Shown here piece by piece: positions 7,374 to 15,740 of a DNA stretch of 26,233 nt. The notes below the pieces were generated by a model that did not search any database, was not told the origin of the DNA, and worked only from the letters and a program-made list of their open reading frames with translations. Within the stretch, counting starts at the first letter, position 1; each line of letters begins with the position of its first letter. Where the stretch lies: contig JAEYZH010000015.1 of the NCBI GenBank assembly GCA_023430685.1, positions 1 through 26,233 of the forward strand. The letters run 5' to 3'. A program made the translations under genes and the position numbers. Source of the DNA: Pseudomonadota bacterium (GTDB lineage: Bacteria > Pseudomonadota > Gammaproteobacteria > Xanthomonadales > Rhodanobacteraceae).

Positions 7374-7895
7374 ATGCCCGACATTCCCGTGATCGAAACC
7401 GAGCGCCTGCGCCTGTGCGCGCTCGACAACCGCCATTTCGAAGCCTATGCCGCGATGCTCGGCGACGCCGACACCACGCGTTTCGTCGGTGACGGCCAGC
7501 CGCTCGACCGCATGAATGCGTGGCGATCGATGGCGATGCTGCTCGGCCATTGGGCGCTGCGCGGCTACGGCATGTGGGCGGTCGAGCACCGGGACAGCGG
7601 CGAGTTCATCGGCCGTGTCGGGTTGCACAATCCGGAAGGCTGGCCCGACATCGAACTCGGCTGGATGCTGGTGCCCGGCGCGCGTCACCAGGGATATGCG
7701 ACCGAGGCCGCGCGCGCGGTGCTCGACTTCGCATTCACGCGGCTCGAGGTGCCACGCGCGATCAGCCTGATCCGCGCCGACAACAGCGCATCCGAACGCG
7801 TCGCGCGCCGCATCGGCGGCCGCCAGGGCACCACGATCGACTTCCTCGGCGCGGCGACCCTCGTCTACGCCTACCACGCGCCCGATTCGCCCTGA
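7374..7895 (+). CDS. GNAT acetyltransferase, RimJ/RimL-like (Acetyltransf_3)
   Basis: A 173-residue N-acyltransferase that would use acetyl-CoA. The N-terminal IETERLRLCALD (7-18) is the usual opening of RimJ/RimL-like enzymes. ELGWMLVPGARHQGYATEA (94-112) holds strand beta4 and the pyrophosphate loop (R104-x-x-G-Y-A-T). RADNSASERVARRIG (134-148) is the C-terminal CoA-side motif. The acceptor could be a protein N-terminus, an amino acid or a small molecule; nothing here decides. It starts 6 bases after the SET gene stop with a GAGAAGAA purine run before the ATG. Confidence 0.9.
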   Translation: MPDIPVIETERLRLCALDNRHFEAYAAMLGDADTTRFVGDGQPLDRMNAWRSMAMLLGHWALRGYGMWAVEHRDSGEFIGRVGLHNPEGWPDIELGWMLVPGARHQGYATEAARAVLDFAFTRLEVPRAISLIRADNSASERVARRIGGRQGTTIDFLGAATLVYAYHAPDSP

Positions 7896-7970
7896 GCGCG
7901 CCTCGCGGACTTGAGCGCCGCATCGCTTTTGCGCAGCATGCGGCGTGATCCGAGCCGCCCCGTCCTCCCA

Positions 7971-8561
7971 ATGTCCGTGACCACCCTGCTGCAACCGGCC
8001 CGCTACCAGCGCACGCGCTGGAAGAACGACGGAGGCTGGACCACCGAAATCGCGCGCCGCGACGACGGCCGCGGTGATTTCCTCTGGCGCGTGAGCATCG
8101 CCGAGATCGAGCGCGACGGTGCGTTCTCGTCGTTCGCGGGCGTCGATCGCGACCTGCTGCTGCTCGAAGGCACCGGCATCGAGCTCGAGATCGGAGACGA
8201 ACCGCCGCGCGCGCTCACGCGTCGCTTCGAGCGCGCGCACTTCAGCGGCGAGCTGCCGGTCCATTGCCGACTGCTGGCCGGACCCACGCGCGACTTCAAC
8301 GTGATGGCGCGTCGCGATGCCATGAGGGCCGAAGTCGCCGCGCGCCCGCTGGTCGGATCGATGTTGCTATTTCCCGATGCGGGCGCCGAATGGCTCGTGT
8401 ATGTGCACGCGGGCGCCGTCGCGCTGCGCCGCGATGGCAGCGAGACCGACGCACGCGCGGGCGAAACCCTGCTGGTCGAAGGCGAAGGCGGCCGGATCAC
8501 GCTCGAGGGCGGCGGCGAGATCGTGCTCGTGAAGTTCATGCCACGGCCCTGCGGCGACTGA
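7971..8561 (+). CDS. HutD/Ves family protein (double cupin fold)
   Basis: The 196-residue product starts MSVTTLLQPARYQ and carries the family hallmarks RTRWKNDGGWTTEIA (14-28), FLWRVSIAEIERDGAFS and DRDLLLLEGTGIEL. HutD proteins are often encoded with histidine-degradation genes and are proposed to set an upper limit to the pathway; Ves is the E. coli relative linked to cold response. No hut gene is present here, so the pathway link is open. The same frame can be opened 60 bases earlier at a TTG, but homologues begin close to the ATG chosen. The ribosome-binding site is weak (CCTCCCA before the ATG). It lies 75 bases after the GNAT gene and just before the Fur-controlled fiu promoter. Confidence 0.88.
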   Translation: MSVTTLLQPARYQRTRWKNDGGWTTEIARRDDGRGDFLWRVSIAEIERDGAFSSFAGVDRDLLLLEGTGIELEIGDEPPRALTRRFERAHFSGELPVHCRLLAGPTRDFNVMARRDAMRAEVAARPLVGSMLLFPDAGAEWLVYVHAGAVALRRDGSETDARAGETLLVEGEGGRITLEGGGEIVLVKFMPRPCGD

Positions 8562-8602
8562 GCTGCGGAACGGGGCGCGCGCCGCCCTTATCCCAATGCT
8601 TA

Positions 8603-8631
8603 TTGCAAATCATTCTCATTTGATTTCTAAT
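8603..8631 (+). promoter_or_regulatory. Fur-regulated promoter of fiu
   Basis: TTGCAA (8603-8608) and TCTAAT (8626-8631) are spaced by exactly 17 bases. The segment between them, TGCAAATCATTCTCATTTGA (8604-8623), is an A+T-rich Fur box with CAAAT and ATTTG half-sites and the ATCATTCTCATT core. Iron-loaded Fur bound here would occlude both elements. The surrounding DNA is strongly GC-rich, so this A+T island stands out. The ATG of fiu is about 150 bases downstream. Confidence 0.85.
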
Positions 8632-8780
8632 CCCGCCGCACCGCATGGCGGCGTGGCGACCGGGAGGGTCGGTATCGCGCGCCGCCTGCAGCGGCTCGCA
8701 CCGGGGAACAGCTTGCGGCGCCATCGCCCGCTCGCGCCCCGCTGCCTGTCGCCGAACGACCACCACAGGATCGAATCCGG

Positions 8781-11102
8781 ATGAAGCACATCAAGAGTCG
8801 CAAGCACTCCGGCGCGGGCGTGTTCGGCTGCGCGCAGGGTCTCGCGGGCGCAGCGCGCCTCGCCACCGGCATCGCACTCGCGTTGCCGGGCCTCGCATCC
8901 GCGGAGGCCGCCGATGACGCTGCCGCGCAGTTGCCCACCGTGCATGTCGAAGGCTCGCGCGTCGACGAATACAAGGTCGACGAGGTGTCTTCGCCGAAAT
9001 TCGTCAAGCCGCTGCTCGACACCACGCAGTCGATCCAGGTGATCCCTGGCGACCTGTTCAACGACCAGGGCGCGACCACGTTGACCGAGGCGCTGCGCAA
9101 CAGCGCGGGTGTGGGCACGTTCTACACCGGCGAGAACGGCAACACGACGACCGGCGACGCGATCTACATGCGCGGCTTCGACAGCCAGTCGAGCATCTTC
9201 GTCGACGGCGTGCGCGACCTCGGCAGCATCTCGCGCGACGTGTTCAACATCGAGCAGATCGAGGTGACCAAGGGGCCGGCCGGCACCGACAACGGCCGCA
9301 CTGCGCCGAGCGGCGCGATCAACCTCGTGAGCAAGCAGCCGATGCTCATGGATGGATTCTCGGGCAGCGCCGCGCTCGGCACCGACAGCCAGCAGCGCCT
9401 GACCGCCGACTGGAACGTGCGCCTCGGCGCGATCGACGGTGCCGCATTCCGCCTCAACCTGCTCGCGCAGGACAGCGGCGTACCCGGACGCGACAGGATC
9501 GAGAATGCGCGCTGGGGCATCGCGCCCTCGCTCGCCTTCGGCCTCGACACCGCAACGCGGTTGTACCTCGATTACCTGCACGTCGAGCAGGACAACGTAC
9601 CCGACGGCGGCGTGTTCACGATCGGCCTGCCGGGCTATTCCTCGCCCGATCCGGAGCGTCCCTGGATCGGCGACGCACCGGCGGTCGACCCGCGCAACTT
9701 CTACGGCACCGAGGCGGACCACGACGACGTCGCGGCCGACATGTTCACCGCGATCGTGCAACACGATTTCAATGAAGACCTGAAGCTGCAGAACAGCACG
9801 CGCTGGGGCCGCACGAGTCAGGACTACCTGCTGACCGCGTTCATGGGAACCGCCGCGAACCTCGCGACGCCCGACATCACCGATCCCTCGACCTGGACCA
9901 TCCGGCGCAGCAACCCGACCTTCAAGGACCAGGTCAACCGCATCCTGACCAACCAGTCGAACCTGCGCGTGCACAGCACGGCGGGTTCGTTCGAGAACGA
10001 CCTCAGCATCGGTGCGGAACTCACGCGCGAGGACCTCTCGACGCGCCAGATCGCTCCGCTGGCCGGCACCGCGTGGCCAGCCGCGAACGTGTACGCGCCC
10101 GATCCACGCGTGGACGGCCTGCAGTGGGCTCCGACTGGCGGCAGGGGCGAAGGACGCAGCGACACCGTCGCGGTCTACGCATTCGACACGCTCACGCTCG
10201 GCGAGCACTGGCAGCTCAATGCGGGCGTGCGCCTCGATGATTACGAGACCGATTTCCGCAGCACCGTCGCGTGCACCGCGACCGGCGCCAACGCGTGTGG
10301 CGATCGACCGCCGGGCACGGTCATCCAGGCCGTCGACGCCGACGTGTCGGACACCTTGTTCAGCTGGAAGGTCGGCGCGCTGTACAAGCCGCGTCCGAAC
10401 GGCAGCTTCTACGCGAACTACGCCGTCTCGCAGCAGCCCCCCGGTGGCGGCACGCTCGAGCTCAGCGCCGCGGCGAACAACGCGAACAACCCGGTGTTCG
10501 ATCCGCAGGAGGCGAGGACCGCTGAACTGGGCACCAAGTGGGAACTGCTGGACCAGCGCCTGCTGCTGACCGCGGCGCTCTATCGCACCGAAGTCGACAA
10601 CGAGATCGTGCGCGACCCGGTCGACCAGCTCTACTACCAGACCGGCGAGAAGCGCGTGCAGGGCATCGAGATCGGCGTCGTCGGCAAGCTCGGCGATGCG
10701 TGGTCGGTGTCGGCCGGATTCACGACGCTCGATGCGAAGGTGACGGAAGGCACGCCGGTCGCGCAGGACGGATCGAGCGGCCTCACTTACACGCCGGACA
10801 AGGCGTTCACGGCCTGGACCACCTACGTGACGCCGTGGAAACTCACGCTCGGCGGCGGCGCGCGCTATTCGGGCGAGATGAAGCGCGGCACCGATGGCGC
10901 GGTCGGGACGCCGACGCACACCGAGGACTACTGGGTGTTCGACGCGGTCGCGAGCTATCCGGTCAACGAGCACCTCGACCTGCGCCTCAATGCGTACAAC
11001 CTGTTCGACGAGGACTACGTCGCCGCGATCAACAAGAGCGGCTACCGCTACACGCCGGGCCTCGAGCGCTCGTTCCTGCTGACCGCGAACGTGCGCTTCT
11101 GA
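8781..11102 (+). CDS. fiu: TonB-dependent catecholate siderophore receptor, Fiu-like
   Basis: A 773-residue outer-membrane receptor with a long signal peptide (charged KHIKSRKHSG, hydrophobic stretch ending LASA near residue 41), a plug domain and a 22-strand barrel ending in aromatic RF as barrel proteins do. Blocks recall E. coli Fiu closely: GENGNTTTGDAIYMRGFDS, SRDVFNIEQIEVTKGP, GRTAPSGAINLVSKQP, YLDYLHVEQDNVPDGGV, NYAVSQQPPGG and INKSGYRYTPGLERSFLLT. Fiu imports ferric complexes of catechol monomers and dihydroxybenzoylserine, and catechol-bearing antibiotics. A TonB-box-like stretch lies near PTVHVEGS after the signal. The promoter has a Fur box and piuC follows, the same pairing as fiu-ybiX in E. 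coli. Confidence 0.95.
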   Translation: MKHIKSRKHSGAGVFGCAQGLAGAARLATGIALALPGLASAEAADDAAAQLPTVHVEGSRVDEYKVDEVSSPKFVKPLLDTTQSIQVIPGDLFNDQGATTLTEALRNSAGVGTFYTGENGNTTTGDAIYMRGFDSQSSIFVDGVRDLGSISRDVFNIEQIEVTKGPAGTDNGRTAPSGAINLVSKQPMLMDGFSGSAALGTDSQQRLTADWNVRLGAIDGAAFRLNLLAQDSGVPGRDRIENARWGIAPSLAFGLDTATRLYLDYLHVEQDNVPDGGVFTIGLPGYSSPDPERPWIGDAPAVDPRNFYGTEADHDDVAADMFTAIVQHDFNEDLKLQNSTRWGRTSQDYLLTAFMGTAANLATPDITDPSTWTIRRSNPTFKDQVNRILTNQSNLRVHSTAGSFENDLSIGAELTREDLSTRQIAPLAGTAWPAANVYAPDPRVDGLQWAPTGGRGEGRSDTVAVYAFDTLTLGEHWQLNAGVRLDDYETDFRSTVACTATGANACGDRPPGTVIQAVDADVSDTLFSWKVGALYKPRPNGSFYANYAVSQQPPGGGTLELSAAANNANNPVFDPQEARTAELGTKWELLDQRLLLTAALYRTEVDNEIVRDPVDQLYYQTGEKRVQGIEIGVVGKLGDAWSVSAGFTTLDAKVTEGTPVAQDGSSGLTYTPDKAFTAWTTYVTPWKLTLGGGARYSGEMKRGTDGAVGTPTHTEDYWVFDAVASYPVNEHLDLRLNAYNLFDEDYVAAINKSGYRYTPGLERSFLLTANVRF

Positions 11103-11140
11103 CCCGATCCTGCACCCGCCGGAGCACGCTGCGTCGAAGT

Positions 11141-11275
11141 TTAAGCGCGGAGCACACCGAGCACACGCGGAAGGAAGCGCGCTCGCGGCCCCGGCCGGGT
11201 GGGTCTTTCATCGGCGCTCCGTGCTGTTCCGCGTGGCGCCCGGTGTCGAAGCCCTGGGTCGTGGCTCTTTCTCCT
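11141..11275. repeat. Possible dispersed intergenic repeat between fiu and piuC
   Basis: The 256-base fiu-piuC gap contains GCGGAGCACACCGAGCACAC (from about 11147), whose short 'GAGCACAC' units recur, and further on segments in inverted sense such as CTCCGTGCTGTTCCGCGTGG. This resembles the degenerate GAGCACAC-type intergenic repeats of many environmental bacteria. The pairing is imperfect. The right end (11340-11358) holds the piuC ribosome-binding site, GTGAGGAA. Confidence 0.3.
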
Positions 11276-11358
11276 GTCCTGCGTAGCGCCCATGATCCAC
11301 GCTTTGCAGATGCCGCCACCCAATCGCGGGATGCCAGGCGAACCGTGAGGAACCGACG

Positions 11359-12036
11359 ATGCTCGTGCACATCCCGGGCGTGCTGACGCCCGCCCAGGTC
11401 GCCGCGATGCGTGGTGCGCTCGACGCGGCCGACTGGACCGACGGGCGCGAGACGGTCGGCGCGCAGGGTTCGCGCGTCAAGCGCAACCTGCAGTTGCCCG
11501 ATGCCTCTCCGCTGCGCGAACAGCTCGGGCGCCAGGTGCTCTCGGCGCTCGCGGCGATGCCGCTGTTCCACGCGGCGACCCTGCCCGTGCGCATCCTGCC
11601 GCCGCGCTTCAACCGCTACGAGGGCGGCGGCCATTACGGCTTCCACGTCGATGGCGCAGTCATGGCCGTCGCGGGCGGCGAGCAACTGCGCAGCGACGTA
11701 TCCTGCACGCTGTTCCTCGCCGCGCCGGAAGACTATGACGGCGGCGAACTCGTGATCCATGACACCTATGGCGAGCACGAGGTGAAGCTGCCCGCGGGTG
11801 ACCTCATCGTGTATCCGTCGAGCAGCCTGCACCAGGTGCAGCCGGTCACGCGCGGGGCGCGCATCGCGGCCTTCTTCTGGGTGCAAAGCCTCGTGCGCGA
11901 CGACGGCCAGCGCCGCCTGCTGTTCGAACTCGACCACTCGATCCAGTCGCTGGCCCGTTCGGGCGCCGATCCCGCCGCGGTGCTGCAGCTCTCCGGCATC
12001 TACCACAACCTGCTCAGGCGCTGGGCCCAGACTTGA
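11359..12036 (+). CDS. piuC: PiuC/YbiX PKHD-type Fe(II)/2-oxoglutarate dioxygenase
   Basis: A 225-residue cytosolic dioxygenase of the 2OG-Fe(II) superfamily. The iron facial triad is H96-x-D98 in GFHVDGA and H158 in SSSLHQV; R168 in GARIAAFFW is the 2-oxoglutarate ligand. Length and the C-terminal segment (LSGIYHNLLRRW) match PiuC/YbiX. Family members are encoded next to TonB receptors for catecholate siderophores and influence sensitivity to siderophore-antibiotic conjugates; the exact substrate is not established. GAGGAA lies 9 bases before the ATG. It is downstream of fiu in the same direction with a 256-base gap, and may share the Fur-controlled transcript. Confidence 0.95.
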   Translation: MLVHIPGVLTPAQVAAMRGALDAADWTDGRETVGAQGSRVKRNLQLPDASPLREQLGRQVLSALAAMPLFHAATLPVRILPPRFNRYEGGGHYGFHVDGAVMAVAGGEQLRSDVSCTLFLAAPEDYDGGELVIHDTYGEHEVKLPAGDLIVYPSSSLHQVQPVTRGARIAAFFWVQSLVRDDGQRRLLFELDHSIQSLARSGADPAAVLQLSGIYHNLLRRWAQT

Positions 12037-12221
12037 CCTTCGCGCGCCTGGCAAGCGCCGGCTGCCGGGGTGGAAGCGCCCTCCTCCGCCGAACGCCCAC
12101 GCAGGGCCCGGATTGCGCATGCCTGCGATTTGTCGGATCTTCGCGCGGCGACCCCCGCGGGTGCGTGCGCTGCAGCGGCGGTGGCGCAAGGACTTCCATT
12201 CCCTGCAAATCGGAGGCGTAC

Positions 12222-12644
12222 ATGGGCAAGGCACCTGGATGGTTCATGCCGGTCGTGGGAGTGGCACTGCTGTGGAACCTGCTCGGCTGCGCTGCGTTCG
12301 CGATGGACGCGATGATGGCGCCCGCCGACGTTGCCAGGCTCGACCCTGCGCAACAGGCGCTGTACGCGGCACGGCCGGCGTGGACGCTCGTCGCGACCGC
12401 CGTCGCGGTGATCGGTGGCGCGCTCGGTTGCATCGGCCTGCTGATGCGCCGGCGCTGGGCACTGCCTGTGCTCGTTCTGTCGCTGCTCGGCGTGATCGTG
12501 CAGGACATCGCGCTGTTCGTGCTCGTCGACGGCGCGACGCTCGCGGGGCCGGTCGCGGTCGTGTTGCAGGCAGTCGTGCTCGCGGTTGCGATCGGCCTCG
12601 TGCTGCTCGCGCGCACCGCGATCCGGCGCGGCTGGGTCACCTGA
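12222..12644 (+). CDS. Four-helix integral membrane protein, unknown function
   Basis: The 140-residue product starts MGKAPGWFMPVVGVALLW with GGAGG 5 bases before the ATG; the same frame is open upstream but arginine-rich and without a good start. Hydrophobic segments at about 9-29, 51-72, 78-100 and 106-130 suggest four transmembrane helices with short loops and a basic MRRRW after helix 2. No catalytic or metal-binding motif is evident. Its position, after piuC and converging with the ferric-reductase operon, suggests but does not show a link to iron. I do not recognise the family with confidence. Confidence 0.8.
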   Translation: MGKAPGWFMPVVGVALLWNLLGCAAFAMDAMMAPADVARLDPAQQALYAARPAWTLVATAVAVIGGALGCIGLLMRRRWALPVLVLSLLGVIVQDIALFVLVDGATLAGPVAVVLQAVVLAVAIGLVLLARTAIRRGWVT

Positions 12645-12656
12645 GCCGATTTCGCC

Positions 12657-13022
12657 GGCCGCGCTGCGCGCGTCCAGCCTGCAGAGCCGCGTCTGTCTCG
12701 CTCCGTAGGCTGGACGACCGAAGGTCGGACGGCGCTCTTCACGCGTGCCTGCGACGGGCCGGCCGCGCTGCGCGCGTCCAGCCTACAGAGCCGCGTCTGG
12801 CTCGCTCCTCGTAGACTGGACGACCGAAGGTCGGCCGGCGCTCTTCACGCGTGCCTGCGAGGGGCCGGCCGCGCTGCGCGCGTCCAGCCTGCAGAGCCGC
12901 GTCTGTCTCGCTCCTCGTAGGCTGGACGACCGAAGGTCGGCCGGCGCTTTTCACGCGCGCCTGCGACGGGCCGGCCGCGCTGCGCGCGTCCAGCCTGCAG
13001 AGCCGCGTCTGTCTCGCTCTTC
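12657..13022. repeat. 3.5-copy imperfect tandem repeat of about 106 bp
   Basis: Units begin GGCCGCGCTGCGCGCGTCC at 12657, 12761, 12867 and 12973, giving periods of 104, 106 and 106 bases; the fourth unit is partial. Unit 1 lacks two bases (CTCCGTAG instead of CTCCTCGTAG). Each full unit contains GTCCAGCCT followed about 28 bases later by AGGCTGGAC (one base altered in unit 2), a 9-base inverted repeat, then the mini-hairpin GACC-GAA-GGTC. The block fills the 383-base gap between two convergent operons, and no gene is supported inside it. It may act as a bidirectional transcription barrier. Confidence 0.9.
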
Positions 13023-13027
13023 GCGGG

Positions 13028-14671
13028 CTAATAGACATCGCGCCGATAACGTCCCTCGCCCTGCAGCCGTTCGACCAGCGCACGACCGAGCACGTCGACG
13101 AGCACCGCATGCACGCCCGGCGCCATGCCCTCGAGGCTGCCGCAGACATGGATCGACGCACCCGCGTCGACCCAGGCGCGCAGCACCGGCGCCGCCTCGG
13201 CAAGTCGCTGCTGCACGTAGACGCGTCCGGCCTGGTCACGCGAGAACGCGAGATCGAGCCGTTCGATCCACCCTTCGCGCTGCGAGCGCAGGATCTCGTC
13301 GCGATAGTGGAAGTCGTGCAAGGCCTCGCGCTCGCCGAACACCAGCCAGTTGCGGCGGTGGCCCTCGGCGATGCGCTGCCGGAGCAGCGCGCGCAGGCCC
13401 GCGATGCCAGTGCCGTTGCCGACCAGCAGCAGCGGTCGTGCGTCGCGCGGTGCATGGAAATTCGGATTGCCGCGCACGCGCAGGCGCACCGACGCGCCTT
13501 CGCGCGCATGCTGCGTGAGCCAGCCCGAACCGAGGCCGATGGAACCGTCAGGGCGCTGCATGCGTCGCACCAGCAGGTGGATCGCGCCGTCATCGGGAAT
13601 CGACGCAATCGAGTATTCGCGGTGCGGCAGGGGTCGCAGTTGCAACGCCAGCGCGCGCGCGTCCTCCGCACGCAACCCTTCGACGGCCGGCAATACGCTG
13701 CCGGCTGCGCGTTCGCGCAGCGACGCGGCAGATTCGTCGCGCGGATCGACGCCGAGCGCGCGCAGCCATGCATCGACGGTTGCCGCCGAATGGCAAGGAC
13801 CGACCTCGGCGATGTCGCCGGCCTGCCATTCGCATCGCGCGCCGTCGGCCGGCTCGAGTTCGAGGTGGTAACACGGACCGCCGACGCTGCCTGGATTGAG
13901 CAGGCGCCGCTTGCGCAACCGCCAGCGCGCGTATTCGGGCGCGCTCCAGTCGGCGACCTCGACGGCGCCCGCGAGCAGGCCGAGGTGATGTTGCCAGTGT
14001 CGCAGTGCACCTTCGTCGCCGTCGTCGACCTCGACCGGATCGAACAGCGGCTCGGCACCGCCATGGCGCAGCCACGCATCGAGTTGCCGGCCAAAGCCGC
14101 AGAAATGGCGGTAGCTGCGATCGCCGAGCGCGAGCAGGCCGTAGCGAAGGCCGCGCAGGTCCGCGGGTTCGCCGAGGGCTGTGCGCACGAATGCCGCCGC
14201 ATCGTCAGGCGCGTCGCCTTCGCCGGTCGTGCTCGCGACGATCAGCACGCGGCCGGCCGCGCGCAGGCTTGCCGGGCCGAGTGCCGACAATCGCAGCACG
14301 TCGACCATGACGCCAGCGTCGCGCAGCGTCTGCGCAGTGCGTTGCGCGAGCTGCACGGCCTGCCCGGTCTGGCTCGCATGCGCGACGAGCATGCGCGGCG
14401 CATCGGCGAGCTCCGCATCGGCGATGGACGACGGCGACGCGGCGGCGCGTGCATCGCGCGCGTGTCGGTACCAGCCGCGCGCGCAGGCGACGAGCCACGC
14501 GAGCAATGCGACGCCCGCAAGCGTGCCGCGCATCGCATCGGGCGCCTGCCAGTCCGGCATGCGCCCCTGCAGGAGCAGCAGCCACGTCGCGAGGGTCGCA
14601 AGTGCTCCGAGCGCGACGACATGACCGAGCAGCGGTGGCCACTCCACTGGGCGCCTCGCGGGTGCGCTCAT
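13028..14671 (-). CDS. Membrane-anchored NADPH flavoprotein reductase (flavodoxin + CysJ/CPR-like reductase domains)
   Basis: This 547-residue protein has two hydrophobic helices (about 15-35 and 51-67), a flavodoxin domain (about 92-235) and a ferredoxin-NADP reductase-like domain (about 245-547). FMN-binding loops are HASQTGQA (98-105), STTGEGDAPDD (147-157) and LGDRSYRHFC (182-191). FAD is bound by REYSIAS (351-357) and GSGWLT (381-386). NADPH is bound by GNGTGIAG (418-425), SRDQ (477-480, 2'-phosphate), YVQ and HVCGSLEGMA (508-517). The protein ends RRDVY as in sulfite-reductase flavoproteins. It should pass electrons from NADPH through FAD and FMN to a membrane acceptor, probably the PepSY protein of the same operon. 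It is the last gene of the operon and overlaps apbE by 4 bases (ATGA). No sulfite reductase subunit is nearby, so a cysJ label would mislead. Confidence 0.9.
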   Translation of the reverse strand: MSAPARRPVEWPPLLGHVVALGALATLATWLLLLQGRMPDWQAPDAMRGTLAGVALLAWLVACARGWYRHARDARAAASPSSIADAELADAPRMLVAHASQTGQAVQLAQRTAQTLRDAGVMVDVLRLSALGPASLRAAGRVLIVASTTGEGDAPDDAAAFVRTALGEPADLRGLRYGLLALGDRSYRHFCGFGRQLDAWLRHGGAEPLFDPVEVDDGDEGALRHWQHHLGLLAGAVEVADWSAPEYARWRLRKRRLLNPGSVGGPCYHLELEPADGARCEWQAGDIAEVGPCHSAATVDAWLRALGVDPRDESAASLRERAAGSVLPAVEGLRAEDARALALQLRPLPHREYSIASIPDDGAIHLLVRRMQRPDGSIGLGSGWLTQHAREGASVRLRVRGNPNFHAPRDARPLLLVGNGTGIAGLRALLRQRIAEGHRRNWLVFGEREALHDFHYRDEILRSQREGWIERLDLAFSRDQAGRVYVQQRLAEAAPVLRAWVDAGASIHVCGSLEGMAPGVHAVLVDVLGRALVERLQGEGRYRRDVY

Positions 14672-15693
14672 CGCGCGGCCTCGGCGGCGAACGCCGGCGT
14701 CATGCGTTCGATGAAGCCGTCGCCGTCCCGCACGACGATGCGCACCGGGAGCCCGCGTTGTTCGGCCCAGGCCAGGCCCGCATCGGGTCCCAGCACCATG
14801 ACGACGGTGCCGATCGCATCGGCATCGAGGGCGTCGCGCGCGAGCGTGCTGACCGACGCGATGCGATGCTGCACCGGCCAGCCGCTGCGCGGATCGATGT
14901 GGTGCGTGTAGCGCGTGCCCTGGTGTTCGAATGCATGCCGGTAGTCGCCCGAGGTCGCGATCGAGCGGTCGCGCAGCACGAGCACGCGCTCGACCTGGTC
15001 GGGCGACTCCACCGCGCCTGCCGCGGCGTCGGGTCGTTCGATCGCGACACGCCAGGGCTCGCCATCGGCGCGACGGCCGCGCGCGCGCAGCTCGCCGCCG
15101 ACGTCGACGAGGTAGTCGCGGATCCCGGTCGATTCGAGGTGACGCCCGACTTCGTCGACCGCGAAGCCTTTCGCGATCGAGGACAGGTCGATCGACACGC
15201 CGCCGGGCTGGCGCGCGCTGCGCGTGCGTCGATCGAGTTCGATGCGCTGCCAGCCGACGCGCGCGCGCGCCTCGTCGATCTCGGCCTGGCCGGGGATCCG
15301 GTGCGCGCGGCTGCCCGCGCCGAACCCCCAGAGGTCCACCAGTGGCGCAACGGTCGGGTCGTAGGCGCCACCGGAATCGGCCGCGAGCGCGAGCGCATGG
15401 TCGAGCACCCGGAAGAAGCCGGGTGGCAGGACCTGCGAGCTGCCGGCGGGCGCCCGGTTGAAGCGAACGAGGTCCGAATCACGCTCGTACGTGCTCATCT
15501 GCGCGACGACGCGGTCGAGCTCGGCCTGGATGCCGCGCTGGATCACCGCGATGTCGGCGCGAGCGGGCACGACCAGCGTGGCCGACCAGGTCGTGCCCAT
15601 CGTCTCGCCACGCAGGGTCCGCGGCGACGGCGCCGCACACGCGGCGAGCAGCAGCGTGAGCACGATGCAGGCGATGCGCAGCGACGACGTCAT
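14668..15693 (-). CDS. apbE: FAD:protein FMN transferase (ApbE) lipoprotein
   Basis: A 341-residue protein that should transfer FMN from FAD to a threonine or serine of an extracytoplasmic protein. The signal peptide ends in a lipobox LAAC with C19, so it is probably a lipoprotein in the periplasm. Conserved ApbE elements are GETMGTTWS (29-37), the Ser/Thr-rich turn DLSSIAKGFAVD (169-180), DVGGE (198-202 region), IATSGDY (245-251), THHIDPRSG (263-271) and the Mg-binding LDADAIGT (289-296). It sits between the DUF4198 gene and the flavoprotein reductase in the Fur-controlled operon. The likely acceptor is the DUF2271 protein two genes upstream, which carries SGAT. Confidence 0.95.
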   Translation of the reverse strand: MTSSLRIACIVLTLLLAACAAPSPRTLRGETMGTTWSATLVVPARADIAVIQRGIQAELDRVVAQMSTYERDSDLVRFNRAPAGSSQVLPPGFFRVLDHALALAADSGGAYDPTVAPLVDLWGFGAGSRAHRIPGQAEIDEARARVGWQRIELDRRTRSARQPGGVSIDLSSIAKGFAVDEVGRHLESTGIRDYLVDVGGELRARGRRADGEPWRVAIERPDAAAGAVESPDQVERVLVLRDRSIATSGDYRHAFEHQGTRYTHHIDPRSGWPVQHRIASVSTLARDALDADAIGTVVMVLGPDAGLAWAEQRGLPVRIVVRDGDGFIERMTPAFAAEAAR

Positions 15694-15740
15694 CGCCGTT
15701 GTCGAACGCCTGCACCGACCGACACGACGTGGGCGCCCGG

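Noticed and set aside
7911..7970. N-terminal extension of the HutD-family gene from a TTG
   Set aside because: The added 20 residues are arginine-rich and not family-like; the family domain begins right after the ATG at 7971.
8616..10973. A 785-codon open frame on the - strand across fiu
   Set aside because: It is exactly antisense to a receptor with strong family identity, and its composition is that of a shadow frame.
12657..13022. CRISPR array
   Set aside because: Units are contiguous tandem copies of about 106 bp with no short identical repeats separated by unique spacers, and no cas genes are near.
13028..14671. Naming the flavoprotein cysJ (sulfite reductase)
   Set aside because: It has membrane helices, is in a Fur-controlled ApbE/PepSY operon and has no cysI or cysH neighbour.
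12851..14911. A 686-codon + strand frame running from the tandem repeat through the flavoprotein gene
   Set aside because: It starts within the repeat array, where the period gives repeated peptide blocks, and continues as an antisense shadow of the reductase gene. No signal or domain supports it.
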